From assembly GCF_002531725.1 (NCBI RefSeq), contig NZ_NWSQ01000005.1:248001-312000 (forward strand): DNA of 64,000 nt, read 5' to 3'. Position 1 is the stretch's first letter, and every line of letters starts with the position of its first letter. The DNA is from Rhizobium sp. L43 (GTDB taxonomy: Bacteria > Pseudomonadota > Alphaproteobacteria > Rhizobiales > Rhizobiaceae). The notes under the pieces are model-generated. The model was not told the origin of the DNA. It worked only from the letters and a program-made list of their open reading frames with translations, and made no database searches. The translations under genes were made by a program, and so were the position numbers. Of this stretch, positions 8,149 through 17,646 are shown one piece after another.

Positions 8149-9816
8149 ATGACGATATCCGGCAACCGTCTTTCAAAGGCGGTTGCCTTCCTTTTTCAGC
8201 GTGTGAAGGCATCGGCCTTGCTGCAGGACAACAGATTGCTCGCATCCGGCAACGAAGCGCCGGTGGCGCCGAGGACCGTGCGAATGGTTTTGCCGCGTGG
8301 ACGCATGCCGCACGCTTCGGTGATCCTGCTTGCCACCGTGGTCGCGATCTTCAGCCTCGTGCCGCTCGGTTTCATCGGCTGGGTAACCTACGATGTCGGC
8401 TGGGAAACGGTGAAGGCCCTGGTCTTCCGGCCGCGCGTCGGCGAACTCCTGGTCAATACGGTTCTGCTTGAAACAATCACCATTCCGCTGTCGATCGCGC
8501 TTGCCGTGACGCTTGCCTGGCTGACCGAGCGGACGGACATCCCTTTCCCGCGGCTCTGGGCCTGGCTTGCAATTGCTCCGCTCGCCGTGCCCGCCTTCGT
8601 GCACAGCTATGCCTGGGTCAGCCTCGTTCCCGGCATGCGCGGCCTGCAGAGCGGTGTCTTCGTCTCGGTCATCGCCTATTATCCCTTCCTCTACCTGCCA
8701 GTTGCCGCAGCATTGCGCCGTCTCGATCCGGCGATCGAAGATGCGGCGGCTTCGCTCGGCCTCAATCCCTGGCGGGTGTTTTTCCGCGCCGTGCTGCCGC
8801 AGCTGAGGCTGCCCATCTGCGGCGGCTCGCTGCTGATCGCGCTGCATCTGCTGTCGGAGTACGGCCTGTTCGTGATGATCCGGTTCGACACTTTCGCGAC
8901 TGCCATCGTCGACCAGTTCCAGTCCTCCTACAACAGCCCGGCCTCCAACATGCTCGGCGGCGTGCTCGTCGCCTGTTGTCTTTTTCTGCTCGGCCTCGAG
9001 GTGCTGGTGCGCGGCAACGAACGTTATGCCCGCGTCGGTTCCGGCTCGCCGCGTCCGGCGGACCGCCGCCGGCTGGGCTGGTTCGTGGTGCCGGCCGTTT
9101 TGCTGCCCATCATCCTGGCGGTGCTGACCCTCGGCGTGCCGCTGGTGACGCTTGGTCGCTGGCTCTATCTCGGCGGCGCCGACATCTGGCGCATCGAAGT
9201 CGGCAGCGCCTTCCTGCAGACGATTGTGCTTGCCATTGTCGGCGGCGTGCTGGCGACGATTGCCGCGGCACCGATGGCCTGGCTTTCGGTGCGGGCGCCC
9301 GGCCGGTTCCAGCGCGTGCTCGAGGCCTGCCATTATTATGTCGGCTCGCTGCCGGGCGTCGTCGTGGCGCTGGCGCTGGTGACGATCACCGTGCGTCTCG
9401 TGCTGCCGCTCTATCAGACCTTCGCAACGCTCATTGTCGCCTATGTGATGCTTTTCCTGCCGCGTGCCATGGTCGGGCTGCGTGCCAGCATCGCCCAGGC
9501 TCCGGTGGAGCTGGAGCGCGCCGCGATGGGCCTCGGCCGCACGCCGGGCCAGGCGGTACGGCAGATCACCATGCGGCTTGCAGCACCGGGAGCTGCTGCC
9601 AGCGTCGCGCTCACGGCACTCGGCATTACCAATGAACTGACGGCGACACTGATGCTGTCGCCCAACGGCGTCGATACGCTGGCGACGAAATTCTGGTCGC
9701 TGACCAGCGAGATCGATTACGTCTCGGCCGCACCCTATGCCTTCATGATGGTCGTTCTGTCGCTGCCGCTCACCCTGACACTCTATACCCAATCGAAACG
9801 GACCGTCGGCCAATGA
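8149..9816 (+). CDS. fbpB: Ferric iron ABC transporter, fused permease
   Basis: This protein of up to 555 residues has about twelve hydrophobic segments in two homologous halves, the FbpB/AfuB pattern of a fused permease. Each half has an EAA-type coupling loop: [20 protein letters not shown] and [20 protein letters not shown]. The start is uncertain. ATG 8149 has only an AGGG one base away, while ATG 8284 (MVLPRGRM) begins shortly before the first membrane segment and has GAGG upstream; I list the longer form. The stop overlaps the ATPase start as ATGA at 9813-9816, so the two are translationally coupled. Confidence 0.88.
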   Translation: MTISGNRLSKAVAFLFQRVKASALLQDNRLLASGNEAPVAPRTVRMVLPRGRMPHASVILLATVVAIFSLVPLGFIGWVTYDVGWETVKALVFRPRVGELLVNTVLLETITIPLSIALAVTLAWLTERTDIPFPRLWAWLAIAPLAVPAFVHSYAWVSLVPGMRGLQSGVFVSVIAYYPFLYLPVAAALRRLDPAIEDAAASLGLNPWRVFFRAVLPQLRLPICGGSLLIALHLLSEYGLFVMIRFDTFATAIVDQFQSSYNSPASNMLGGVLVACCLFLLGLEVLVRGNERYARVGSGSPRPADRRRLGWFVVPAVLLPIILAVLTLGVPLVTLGRWLYLGGADIWRIEVGSAFLQTIVLAIVGGVLATIAAAPMAWLSVRAPGRFQRVLEACHYYVGSLPGVVVALALVTITVRLVLPLYQTFATLIVAYVMLFLPRAMVGLRASIAQAPVELERAAMGLGRTPGQAVRQITMRLAAPGAAASVALTALGITNELTATLMLSPNGVDTLATKFWSLTSEIDYVSAAPYAFMMVVLSLPLTLTLYTQSKRTVGQ

Positions 9817-10850
9817 CGCTGCTTACGATCGAAAACATCAGCAAGCGCTACGGCCCGGTGCAGGCGTTGAAGGATATTTCGCTCGACGTCTCGGCGGGCA
9901 GCCGCACCGCCGTCGTCGGCCCGTCCGGCTCGGGCAAGACGACCCTGCTGCGCATCATTGCCGGCTTCGAGCAGCCCGATGTCGGCCGTGTGACGCTGGA
10001 TGGCGAGGTGCTGGCAGACGGTGCGGCGACAGTGCCGGCGCACAAGCGCGGCATCGGCATCGTCTCGCAGGATGGCGCGCTGTTTCCGCACCTAAGCGTT
10101 GCCGAGAATATCGGCTTCGGGTTTGAGCGCGGGGCAGCCGATCGCGACAAGCGCATCCTCGATCTGCTCGATATGGTCGAGCTCGACCGCGGCATGCTGG
10201 TGCGGCGCCCGCATCAGCTGTCCGGCGGCCAGCAGCAGCGCGTGGCGCTCGCCCGCGCGCTCGGCCGCAAGCCGCGGCTGATGCTGCTCGACGAACCTTT
10301 CTCGGCCCTCGATACCGGGCTGCGCGAGAATATGCGCAAGGCGGTGGCGCGCGTGCTGCAGGCGGCCGGCATCACTACCATTCTCGTCACCCATGATCAG
10401 GAAGAGGCGCTGACCTTTGCCGATCAGGTGGCGGTGCTGAGGGAAGGACGGTTGATCCAGGCCGGGTCGCCGCAATCCTTGTATCTGCATCCGCGCGATC
10501 GCGAGACGGCGCTGTTTCTCGGTGACGCCGTGCTGCTTCCCGCCATCATCCGCAACGGTCTTGCCGATTGCGCCCTCGGCCACGTTGCCGTCGAGGGCAG
10601 TCGCCAGGGGAAGGCGGAGATCATGCTGCGGCCCGAACAGATCCGCGTCGTTGCCGATGAAATCGACCGCAGCTATGGCGGCCGTGTCGTCGAGGTGGAA
10701 TTCGGCGGCGCGGTCTGCACGGTTGCGGTTTCGCTGGACGGCGTTGCCCTACCGCCGATCCTGATCAAAACCTCGAGCGTCGCGCTGCCGGCGCGAGGCG
10801 ACCTCGTTCGCCTCGATATCGCCGGCAAGGCGCATGTCTTCGAGAACTGA
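9813..10850 (+). CDS. fbpC: Ferric iron ABC transporter, ATP-binding protein
   Basis: This 345-residue ABC ATPase has Walker [10 protein letters not shown], signature [15 protein letters not shown], Walker [13 protein letters not shown] and the H-loop [11 protein letters not shown]-terminal TOBE-like domain (residues about 240-345) follows, as in FbpC and other CUT1/iron ATPases. It energises uptake through FbpB and overlaps that gene by 4 bp. Confidence 0.9.
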   Translation: MTLLTIENISKRYGPVQALKDISLDVSAGSRTAVVGPSGSGKTTLLRIIAGFEQPDVGRVTLDGEVLADGAATVPAHKRGIGIVSQDGALFPHLSVAENIGFGFERGAADRDKRILDLLDMVELDRGMLVRRPHQLSGGQQQRVALARALGRKPRLMLLDEPFSALDTGLRENMRKAVARVLQAAGITTILVTHDQEEALTFADQVAVLREGRLIQAGSPQSLYLHPRDRETALFLGDAVLLPAIIRNGLADCALGHVAVEGSRQGKAEIMLRPEQIRVVADEIDRSYGGRVVEVEFGGAVCTVAVSLDGVALPPILIKTSSVALPARGDLVRLDIAGKAHVFEN

Positions 10851-10856
10851 GTGAGA

Positions 10857-10886
10857 GTCCCGGAAATCGATTTCGATTATCGGGAC
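10857..10886. terminator. Hairpin between convergent fbpC and glycoamylase genes
   Basis: GTCCCG (10857-10862) pairs with CGGGAC (10881-10886); the loop contains the small palindrome AAATCGATTT. It lies within the 42-bp convergent gap and may end both transcripts. Confidence 0.5.
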
Positions 10887-10892
10887 TATGTT

Positions 10893-12227
10893 TTAGCCGA
10901 ACTTGCGCACCACTTCTTCCGGCTCGATGCCTTCGAGCCAGCCGCCGGTAAAGCCGGCGCGCTCGAGCCCGAGGCGGAAGACGGGCGATTGCCGCATCAG
11001 CTTCCAGATGAAGTCGGAGCGCTCGTTCTCGATCGTCATCACGACAAGACCCTGGTCGATGCCGACGGTGCGGTCGTCGACCCAGCCTTCCGGCCGCCTG
11101 GTCTTGACCGTTGGATTGAAGCCGCCGGGAAAGCCGCCTTCCAAAAGCAGGTTCGGATAGGTGGTCAGAAGCGCCTTGGTGCCGTCGAGAGCGGCCTGCT
11201 TGTCGTAGGGCAGGCAGGCGAGGGCGGCCCAGGGCGCGATCGTGCCGTCATCGGGGCCGAGCGGGGCGCCGCGGGCGGCATAACCCAGAACCTTCGGCTG
11301 GCGGCCGCCGCGCATGCGCCGTGTCGGCGGCGGGCCGTCACAGGCGGAAAATCCCCAGATATTCCTGTTATAACCGACGAACTGGCCGGGATTGCGCTCG
11401 GCATAATCACGCTGGACGTTGATGACAACCTGCGTGTTGCGGAAATAATCCCAGTTGCGCTCTGCCATCGGCTTGTCCCGAATGCCGCGGAAATCGATCC
11501 AGGCGTGCGAGAAGAGATGGATGAACAGCGGCCCGGCATAGAGGTAGGACTGTTCGCCGTGCAGCATCCAGGAATAGCTTGACGTAAAGGCGTCGTAGCA
11601 TGACTGCGGAATGGGGTGCGTCGGCGAGCCGAGCGCCAGCGCATAGAGGATGATCGCCTCGTCGAAGCCGTGATAGCGCCAGCGCAGGAAGCCGGAAGAG
11701 GGCTTCCAGCCCATGGCAATGGTGTCGCCCTTGTTCAGTGCCCAGCGCCAGTCGACGCGCTCGTAGATGAAGGTGGCGAGTTCCCGGATTTCAACTTCCG
11801 TCTCGTCGTCTTCGCGATTGAAATATTGCGCTGCCGTCAGGATGCCGGCGACGAGCAGCGCCGTATCGATCGTCGAAAGCTCGCTGTTCCAGGCGCGGTT
11901 GCCGGTATCCATGTGCAGGAAGTGGTAGAAGAAGCCGCGGTAGCCGGTCGCGTGGCGCTCTTCGCCCTGGCGCGCTTCGGCAAAGAAACGCAGCGTATTG
12001 ACCGTGCGCTCGGCTGCTTCCTGGCGGCTGATCCAGGAGCGCTCGACACCGACGGGATAGGAGGAGAGCGCAAAGCCGACGGCTGCGATGCTCGCCGGCA
12101 CGCCGCCGATCGAGGTATCGGCCACCAGGCCATTTTCGGGGTTGGAGTATTTCAGGAAGTACTTGAATGCCGAATGCTGCAGCCTGTCGACGAGTGCTGC
12201 ATCAATGTCTTCAATCCGTTGCAGCAT
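10893..12227 (-). CDS. Glycoamylase-domain protein (PF10091-like)
   Basis: This 444-residue protein resembles the putative glucoamylase domain found alone in many bacteria and at the C-terminus of cyclic beta-glucan synthase NdvB. Seen in order are an alpha/alpha-toroid start (AFKYFLKYSNPENGL), FFYHFLHMDTG, STIDTALLVAGIL, the SYLYAGPLFIHLFSHAWIDF block and the C-terminal GGFPGGFNPTV and VGIDQGLVVMTIENER blocks. The family may act on beta- or alpha-glucans; the substrate here is unknown. No signal peptide is apparent, so it may be cytoplasmic. Start 12227 has TAGGAG upstream. It is the last minus-strand gene of the cluster. Confidence 0.8.
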   Translation of the reverse strand: MLQRIEDIDAALVDRLQHSAFKYFLKYSNPENGLVADTSIGGVPASIAAVGFALSSYPVGVERSWISRQEAAERTVNTLRFFAEARQGEERHATGYRGFFYHFLHMDTGNRAWNSELSTIDTALLVAGILTAAQYFNREDDETEVEIRELATFIYERVDWRWALNKGDTIAMGWKPSSGFLRWRYHGFDEAIILYALALGSPTHPIPQSCYDAFTSSYSWMLHGEQSYLYAGPLFIHLFSHAWIDFRGIRDKPMAERNWDYFRNTQVVINVQRDYAERNPGQFVGYNRNIWGFSACDGPPPTRRMRGGRQPKVLGYAARGAPLGPDDGTIAPWAALACLPYDKQAALDGTKALLTTYPNLLLEGGFPGGFNPTVKTRRPEGWVDDRTVGIDQGLVVMTIENERSDFIWKLMRQSPVFRLGLERAGFTGGWLEGIEPEEVVRKFG

Positions 12228-12486
12228 AGGCTCCTACCCAACTGTTGCATCGCCCCATGCTCAACATGGTGGCCGTCCCCGGGCAAATCAAACCTTTTTG
12301 ATTCGTAGGGATAAGAGAACACTGGGCGGAACTGGTCGTTAATAATTATTGGTGAAATAATATCTAGCAGAAGTCATATAAGCGCTGCAGCAAAAAAGCC
12401 ACGCCGCTCCGGGCGGGCACAGGTTATTTTCCCGCAATACTTGTTCTCTCCGGCGCGCCTTGAAGCGGCCGACGAAGCCTTGGGCG

Positions 12487-14271
12487 CTACCGTCCGACCG
12501 CATAGGCTTGCATCAGGCGCGGGGTCGCTGCGGCGCGCATCAGTCCGTCGGCATCGCGTCTTGCTGCGGTCAGCCGGCCGATCGTCCATTCATCGGCCAC
12601 CGTCAGCTTGTGGCCCTGGCGGGCGAGTGCGGCGAGCACATCGGCGCCGAAATTCGCTTCCACCATCAGGCTGCCGGGCTCGCGGGTGCGAGGATAAAAG
12701 GAGCTCGGGAAATGCGACGTATGGAAGAGCGGCTGGTCGATCGCCGCCTGCAGGTTCAGCTTGTGGTGCGCATGCCGCAGGAATAAGGAGAGCTGCCATT
12801 GCTCCTGCTGGTCGCCGCCCGGCGTGCCGAAGGCAAGCGTCGGACGGCCCTCGTAGAGGCCGAGCGAAGGCGTCAGCGTCGTGCGCGGCCGTTTGCCCGG
12901 GGCAAGCGAGGTCGGCAGGCCTGATTTCAGCCAGAACATCTGGGCGCGGGAATTGAGGCAGAAGCCGAGGCCGGGCACGGTCGGCGAAGACTGCAGCCAG
13001 CCGCCGGAGGGCGTGACGGAGACCATGTTGCCGTCGCGGTCGATCACGTCGATATGCACGGTGTCGCCACGCTTTTCGGAAAGATGCGCCATGGTCGGCT
13101 CATAGACGGTGCCGGTCCTGGAATCTGCGCCGAGCATCGTCATCGTCAGATCATGCTGCGCCTCCAAGTCGGGCACGATGCCGGGACGAAGATCGAAGCT
13201 GGCATCCGCGCTGATAAGCTTGCGGCGCTCGGCGGCATAGGCCTCCGACAGCAGATGCGCGACGGGGACCTCGGAAAAATCCGGATCGCCGTAATAAACC
13301 TCGCGGTCGGCGAAGGCGAGCTTCATCGCCTCGGCGACGGTATGGACGAAATCGGCGCCGGCCGGGTCCATCGCGGCGAGATCGAAGCCCTTGAGGATCG
13401 ACAGGGTCTGCAGGAAAACCGGACCCTGGCCCCAGGGGCCGGTCTTGGCAATCGTCCAGCCGTGATAGTCATAGGTCAGCGGCGCCTCGATCGTCGCCGA
13501 CCAACTCGCCATGTCGTTTGCGGTGAGCACGCCCTTGTGGCGCTTGCCGCTCGCATCCATCACCTCGGCGGTCTTGAGATAGTTGTCGATCGTCTCGGCG
13601 ATGAAGCCGCGATAGAAGGCGTCGCGGGCCGCTTCCACCTGCGTTTCCCGGCCGTGTTTCGTTTCGGCCTCGGCAATGACACACTTCCAGGTTTCGGCAA
13701 GCACCGGGTTCTTGAAATTCGCATGCGCCCCGGGGACGCTGCCGCCGGGCAGCCAGGTCTCGTAAGAGGTCGGCCATTCCTTCTCGAAGAAAGATGCCAG
13801 CCCCTTGATGGTGGCGGAAACACCAGGCAGCAGGGGATGGCCGTGCCCGGCATAGTAGATCGCCGGCTCCAGCACCTCGCGCACGCTCATCGAGCCATAA
13901 TCGCGCAGCATCAGCATCCAGCCGTCGAAGGAACCGGGGATGACCGTAGCAAGCAGGCCGTCGCCGGGAATGAGCGTCAGGCCTTCGCCCGCATAGTGCT
14001 CGATGGTGGCGCCGGCGGGTGCCGGTCCCTGCGCGCAGATGACCTCGACCTTGTCCTTCCTCTTCGAATAAATCACCGCCGGCAGGTCGCCGCCCGGGCC
14101 GCAGAGATGCGGCTCGACGATCTGCAGCACGAAGCCCGCCGCCACCGCGGCATCGAAGGCGTTGCCGCCCTTTTCGAGAATGCTCATGCCGACCGCCGAG
14201 GCGATCCAGTGTGTCGAGGTGACGACGCCGAACGTGCCGAGGATTTCTGGACGGGTCGTGAATGCCGTCAT
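12487..14271 (-). CDS. Gamma-glutamyltransferase family protein
   Basis: This 594-residue Ntn-hydrolase has the GGT layout. The large-subunit part includes EKGGNAFDAAVAAGFVLQ and VEPHLCGPGGD. The self-cleavage point precedes T404 in KRGDTVHIDVIDRDGN, matching the catalytic threonine that begins the small subunit. Start 14271 has AAAGGA upstream; the longer reading to 14361 overlaps the M81 gene. No signal peptide is present, so unlike E. coli Ggt it is probably cytoplasmic. Cytoplasmic relatives include hydrolases of gamma-glutamyl compounds and cephalosporin-acylase-like enzymes; the substrate is not known. It lies 49 bp downstream of the M81 peptidase and is probably cotranscribed. Confidence 0.85.
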   Translation of the reverse strand: MTAFTTRPEILGTFGVVTSTHWIASAVGMSILEKGGNAFDAAVAAGFVLQIVEPHLCGPGGDLPAVIYSKRKDKVEVICAQGPAPAGATIEHYAGEGLTLIPGDGLLATVIPGSFDGWMLMLRDYGSMSVREVLEPAIYYAGHGHPLLPGVSATIKGLASFFEKEWPTSYETWLPGGSVPGAHANFKNPVLAETWKCVIAEAETKHGRETQVEAARDAFYRGFIAETIDNYLKTAEVMDASGKRHKGVLTANDMASWSATIEAPLTYDYHGWTIAKTGPWGQGPVFLQTLSILKGFDLAAMDPAGADFVHTVAEAMKLAFADREVYYGDPDFSEVPVAHLLSEAYAAERRKLISADASFDLRPGIVPDLEAQHDLTMTMLGADSRTGTVYEPTMAHLSEKRGDTVHIDVIDRDGNMVSVTPSGGWLQSSPTVPGLGFCLNSRAQMFWLKSGLPTSLAPGKRPRTTLTPSLGLYEGRPTLAFGTPGGDQQEQWQLSLFLRHAHHKLNLQAAIDQPLFHTSHFPSSFYPRTREPGSLMVEANFGADVLAALARQGHKLTVADEWTIGRLTAARRDADGLMRAAATPRLMQAYAVGR

Positions 14272-14320
14272 GTCAAATGTCCTTTCCGGGAAATCAGATC
14301 TCGTTCGGATCGGTCGAAGC

Positions 14321-15754
14321 TCAGGCGCGCGCGGAGAGAAAGACCTGCAGCTCGAAGGCAAAGTCCTTGTCGAAGGGATAGGTCGGATGCTGCTTGCGCA
14401 GCCGCGGCAGGCGCTCGACGAACTGGTCGACGACCCCTGTCGACAGCGCCATCAGGTTCGGATTGGCGATCGGCGCCAGCTCCGGCGAGAGGTAACCCGA
14501 TTTGACGACGATAATCCTTGCCGTGTGCGGGTCGAGGCCGAGCCGGGTGAAATCGACGATATTGTGATAGGGCCGGCGTTTGGCGCAGAGCACGAGATCG
14601 ATCCCGCCGATGGAAACGACGGCCTGGCGGTCGGTCGGGTCCGCGGTTTCGTGCAGGAATTTGATCGTGAAGCGGGCGGTCACCGGCTTACTGCCCTTGG
14701 TATCGAGCGAGGCGCCGACGCTGAGCTCCCGTTCGGCGCCGATGCCGGCGGCATAACAGGCCTCGGTCGCCGCCTTGTCGGTGATGCCGGCGAAGATGAC
14801 GCCGGCAGCACCCCTGGCGATCAGTTCGGCCAGCACATCGGCCCGGTCCCCGACGCCGCCGCCTGTGGGGTTGTCGCCGGATTCGGCAAGCACGACGGGC
14901 GCGGTCGGGCTTGCGATCGCTCTCGCGACGCATTCCTCGACCGAGCCGGTTTCACAGCCGAAGACGAAGTCTTCGCGCACGTCCCAATAGGCCTTGGCGA
15001 GACGCTTGGCTTCCCGCTCCAGCACGGCACGATCGGTGCCGGTCATGATGGCGGCGGCGGTGGCGCGGGGTTCGTCGGCCCAGACATAACCGACCATCAG
15101 CGATGCATCCCAGACGCCGTCGATCGCATCGATCCCGGGCAGCAATTCATAGAGGCTCTTAGCCGGCTCATCGACGGTGCTGCTGCGCTCGCCGGGTAGG
15201 ACGACCGGGATCGGCGCCCAGAGGACGACCGGCTTCTCGCCGGTCTTCAGGCTCTTCACCAGCATGGAGACCGAGCGGCGCATCGTCTCCTCGACATCGA
15301 TATGCGGTGCGGTGCGATAGGTGGAATAGATGTCGAGCGCATCGATGATGCGCTGGGTGACGTTGCCGTGCAGGTCATAGCTGGCGGAAACCGTGCAACC
15401 CTCGCCGACCAGCGCCCGCGCCGCGCTGATCCAGTCGCCCTCGGCATCCTCCATGCCCTCGACATACATGGCGCCGTGCATGGCGAGATAGAGACCGTCG
15501 AGCGGCAGCAGCGGCTTCAGCCGCTCGAGGAATTCACCCTTGAAGGCCTCGTAAGTGGCGCGCGCAACCGGCCCTCCGGCAATGGCGCGGGCATGGATCG
15601 TCGGCAGGAACTCGGCATCGTAATCCTTGAGGAAGGCGAAGTAGGGTGATGCCAGCAGTGCGTCCCCACGCACCACACGAAAATCCTTCTCCTCGTTGAG
15701 GACGGGGTTGTATGTGCTGCATTCGATATGAATGCCACCGACGGCGATGCGCAT
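14321..15754 (-). CDS. M81 family metallopeptidase (MlrC-like)
   Basis: This 477-residue protein belongs to the microcystinase C (MlrC, DUF1485) family of zinc-dependent peptidases. Conserved blocks are GGIHIECSTYNP, LYLAMHGAMYVEG, SYDLHGNV, TYRTAPHIDVEET and AESGDNPTGGGVGD, with several His and Asp residues as likely metal ligands. MlrC finishes linearised microcystin breakdown in Sphingomonas, but rhizobial members are general peptide or amide hydrolases of unknown substrate. Start 15754 has GAGGTTCCTC upstream. It leads a probable operon with the gamma-glutamyltransferase gene. Confidence 0.85.
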   Translation of the reverse strand: MRIAVGGIHIECSTYNPVLNEEKDFRVVRGDALLASPYFAFLKDYDAEFLPTIHARAIAGGPVARATYEAFKGEFLERLKPLLPLDGLYLAMHGAMYVEGMEDAEGDWISAARALVGEGCTVSASYDLHGNVTQRIIDALDIYSTYRTAPHIDVEETMRRSVSMLVKSLKTGEKPVVLWAPIPVVLPGERSSTVDEPAKSLYELLPGIDAIDGVWDASLMVGYVWADEPRATAAAIMTGTDRAVLEREAKRLAKAYWDVREDFVFGCETGSVEECVARAIASPTAPVVLAESGDNPTGGGVGDRADVLAELIARGAAGVIFAGITDKAATEACYAAGIGAERELSVGASLDTKGSKPVTARFTIKFLHETADPTDRQAVVSIGGIDLVLCAKRRPYHNIVDFTRLGLDPHTARIIVVKSGYLSPELAPIANPNLMALSTGVVDQFVERLPRLRKQHPTYPFDKDFAFELQVFLSARA

Positions 15755-16647
15755 GAGGAACCTCAGTTGGTGTTGGGAGCAATCAGGACGTTATGGGCGT
15801 TGATGCTGGCATCCCGGCGAGTGCCCGCGTCGACGCGCGGGGTGCGGATCGGTGTCGCTCGATGGCGTTCGTGCTGCAATAAACTGACCATTCGGGATCC
15901 GATCCGAAGACGCGTCCTTTTGCATCGACAATAGGTTTACAAACGAACCAATCAACCAAAATAAATTACAATCTAAAGCCGGCGTCGAGGTGGAAGATGC
16001 CGAAATCGGTGAGCCTCCGGCCGACTCGGTTTTTTCCGTCGGATGCCGCTGACCGATTGCTGCCGACAAACGCAGTCGCGTCGCCATAAGGAAAAAATCC
16101 CACTTCGGAATCCCGAAATTCCCTCGCTTCGGGATTCCGAAATTCGTCCTGTTGCGGGCAGTGTCGCCGCAGGGAAACATCCAATGATTTCAAACCCACA
16201 ACCAATTTCGGGATTCCGAAGTGCTATATAGACTATGGTGGGGAGCCGGCGGGCTGATGTTTCATCGAAGAGGAAGTCGATGCCTACGCGCTAGGAGGCT
16301 ATCCGCAGTATCCTTCTAGAATGGCGATGATTCACGACCTCATCAGGTATTCGACCACAGGACCCGCTGTCAGAATGCCAGGTATGTCTCCAATGCGATC
16401 GGCAACCCAGAAGCCGCAAAGAAGCGGTCCGGACCGTCATCGCCCTTGATGCGAGAGTTGGCGCTTAGCGCCACAAAGTGGCGAGCTAAAATGCTTGAGC
16501 ATCAGTCATTTGCTGCTGCACCAGGATTTCAGGATGCAATCTGGATTCGGAAACGCATGAGTTTCGGAGCTATATGCTCTCTTGCCGTACCTGGCGCAAC
16601 GGCGCCTATCGCGGCGCTACGCAAACGTTTAATTTTCTGGGAGAAAC
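15755..16647. other. Gene-free stretch between mlrC-like gene and tRNA-Gly
   Basis: About 890 bp hold no convincing gene. The open frames are short, lack ribosome sites and have no recognisable domains. The first 150 bp should contain the promoter of the M81 gene. From 16101 to 16223 there are strong inverted repeats, listed separately. The rest has mixed codon statistics and could be the remnant of an old insertion at the tRNA, but no integrase or tRNA fragment is seen. Confidence 0.6.
16101..16223. repeat. 20-bp perfect inverted repeat with a third internal arm
   Basis: CACTTCGGAATCCCGAAATT at 16101-16120 is the exact reverse complement of 16204-16223. A further TTCGGGATTCCGAA at 16129-16142 pairs with 16104-16117 to form a 14-bp local hairpin. 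The right arm is followed at once by GTGCTATATAGACTATGG, which resembles a promoter -10 region, so the arms could be operators. Confidence 0.7.
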
Positions 16648-16722
16648 TGGAGCGGGCGAAGGGATTCGAACCCTCGACCCCAACCTTGGCAAGGTTGTGC
16701 TCTACCCCTGAGCTACACCCGC
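16648..16722 (-). tRNA. tRNA-Gly (anticodon GCC)
   Basis: The minus strand reads GCGGGTG at the 5' end, pairing with CGCCCGC at the 3' end. It has a D arm (AGCTCAGGGGTAGAGC), the anticodon stem CAACC/GGTTG with loop TTGCCAA (anticodon GCC), a T arm with GGTTCGAATCC, and an encoded CCA. All parts of the cloverleaf are present. Confidence 0.97.
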
Positions 16723-16978
16723 TCAATCCGCATCGGTCCGGGGTAGTTGTTGGACCGTGGGCGCCGCCTTGTGGCGACGGGCGCTATATGGCCTAACGGA
16801 TTTTCAAATGCAACAGGGAAATGACGAAGAGGCGAAGAAAAATTCCGGCGGTCGCAGAGGCCGGGCGGAAAGGCCGCAAATGTGGGGGTAGAGCGTCGGT
16901 GGCGAAGATTGCCAAATGATGTGGACGGACTTAATCAGGACGCCTCGCCTTTTCCCTTCCTATCCAATGGATTGCCCG

Positions 16979-17488
16979 ATGTCCGAAAATGCCCCGAAGA
17001 CAAGAGACGAATTGTTTGCCTTTCTCGACGGGCTCGGCATCGCCCACAAGACGGTCGATCACGCGCCTGTCTTCACTGTGGCCGAATCGGTTGCTCTGCG
17101 CGACGAGATCCCCGGCGGGCATACCAAGAACCTCTTCGTCAAGGACAAGAAGGACAGGTATTTCCTGCTGACCGTGGAGGAAAATGCCGAGGTCGATCTC
17201 AAGCAGGTGCATAATTTGATCGGCGGGTCCGGCCGGGTTTCCTTCGGCAGGGCCGAGAAGCTGATGGAATATCTCGGGGTCGTTCCGGGAGCGGTCACCG
17301 CCTTCGGCGCGATCAACGATACGGCAGGGAGCGTCACCTTCGTGCTCGATGCCGATCTGATGGGCGAGGAGATCGTCAACTGCCATCCGCTCTCCAACGA
17401 CGCGACGACCTCGATTGCGAGCGGCGACCTTATCCGTTTCATGGAAGCGACCGGACACAAGCCGCTTGTCTTGAAAGTGACGTCCTGA
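16979..17488 (+). CDS. Prolyl-tRNA editing protein (ProXp-ala/PrdX, YbaK family)
   Basis: This 169-residue free-standing editing domain is related to the INS domain of bacterial prolyl-tRNA synthetases. It hydrolyses mischarged Ala-tRNA(Pro), which matters in alphaproteobacteria whose ProRS lacks the insertion. The family signature is visible in PGGHTKNLFVKDKKDRYFLL, with the conserved lysine in the active site, and GVVPGAVTAFGAIND. I take ATG 16979; ATG 16967 is in frame, and neither has a strong ribosome site. It lies next to a tRNA gene but is transcribed the other way. Confidence 0.85.
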   Translation: MSENAPKTRDELFAFLDGLGIAHKTVDHAPVFTVAESVALRDEIPGGHTKNLFVKDKKDRYFLLTVEENAEVDLKQVHNLIGGSGRVSFGRAEKLMEYLGVVPGAVTAFGAINDTAGSVTFVLDADLMGEEIVNCHPLSNDATTSIASGDLIRFMEATGHKPLVLKVTS

Positions 17489-17560
17489 CATACGATTTTA
17501 GCGCTGAAGCGCGTGGGGATCTTTTCAGTTCGCTTGCCGCGCTTTAGCCTTTGGTTTTGT

Positions 17561-17603
17561 GCATGTCTTTATCGCAAAACCGCTACACTTTTGCGCGACA
17601 TGC
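17561..17603. repeat. Palindromic intergenic repeat, family A, copy 2
   Basis: GCATGTC at 17561 and GACATGC at 17597 enclose ATCGCAAAACCGCTACACTT. This is the same arrangement as at 8036-8080, with small length changes in the left arm. Confidence 0.75.
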
Positions 17604-17646
17604 TTTAGCAAAGACGCCGGCAGGATCGGCGCGGCGGGAGACACCT

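Noticed and set aside
8173..9813. 546-residue minus-strand frame opposite the iron permease
   Set aside because: Composition is rich in His, Arg, Gln and Asp, the typical shadow of a membrane protein gene. The plus-strand permease is certain.
15791..16180. 129-residue minus-strand frame in the gap before tRNA-Gly
   Set aside because: Its sequence is dominated by the inverted repeats and low-complexity segments, there is no ribosome site and no domain, so it is left as noncoding.
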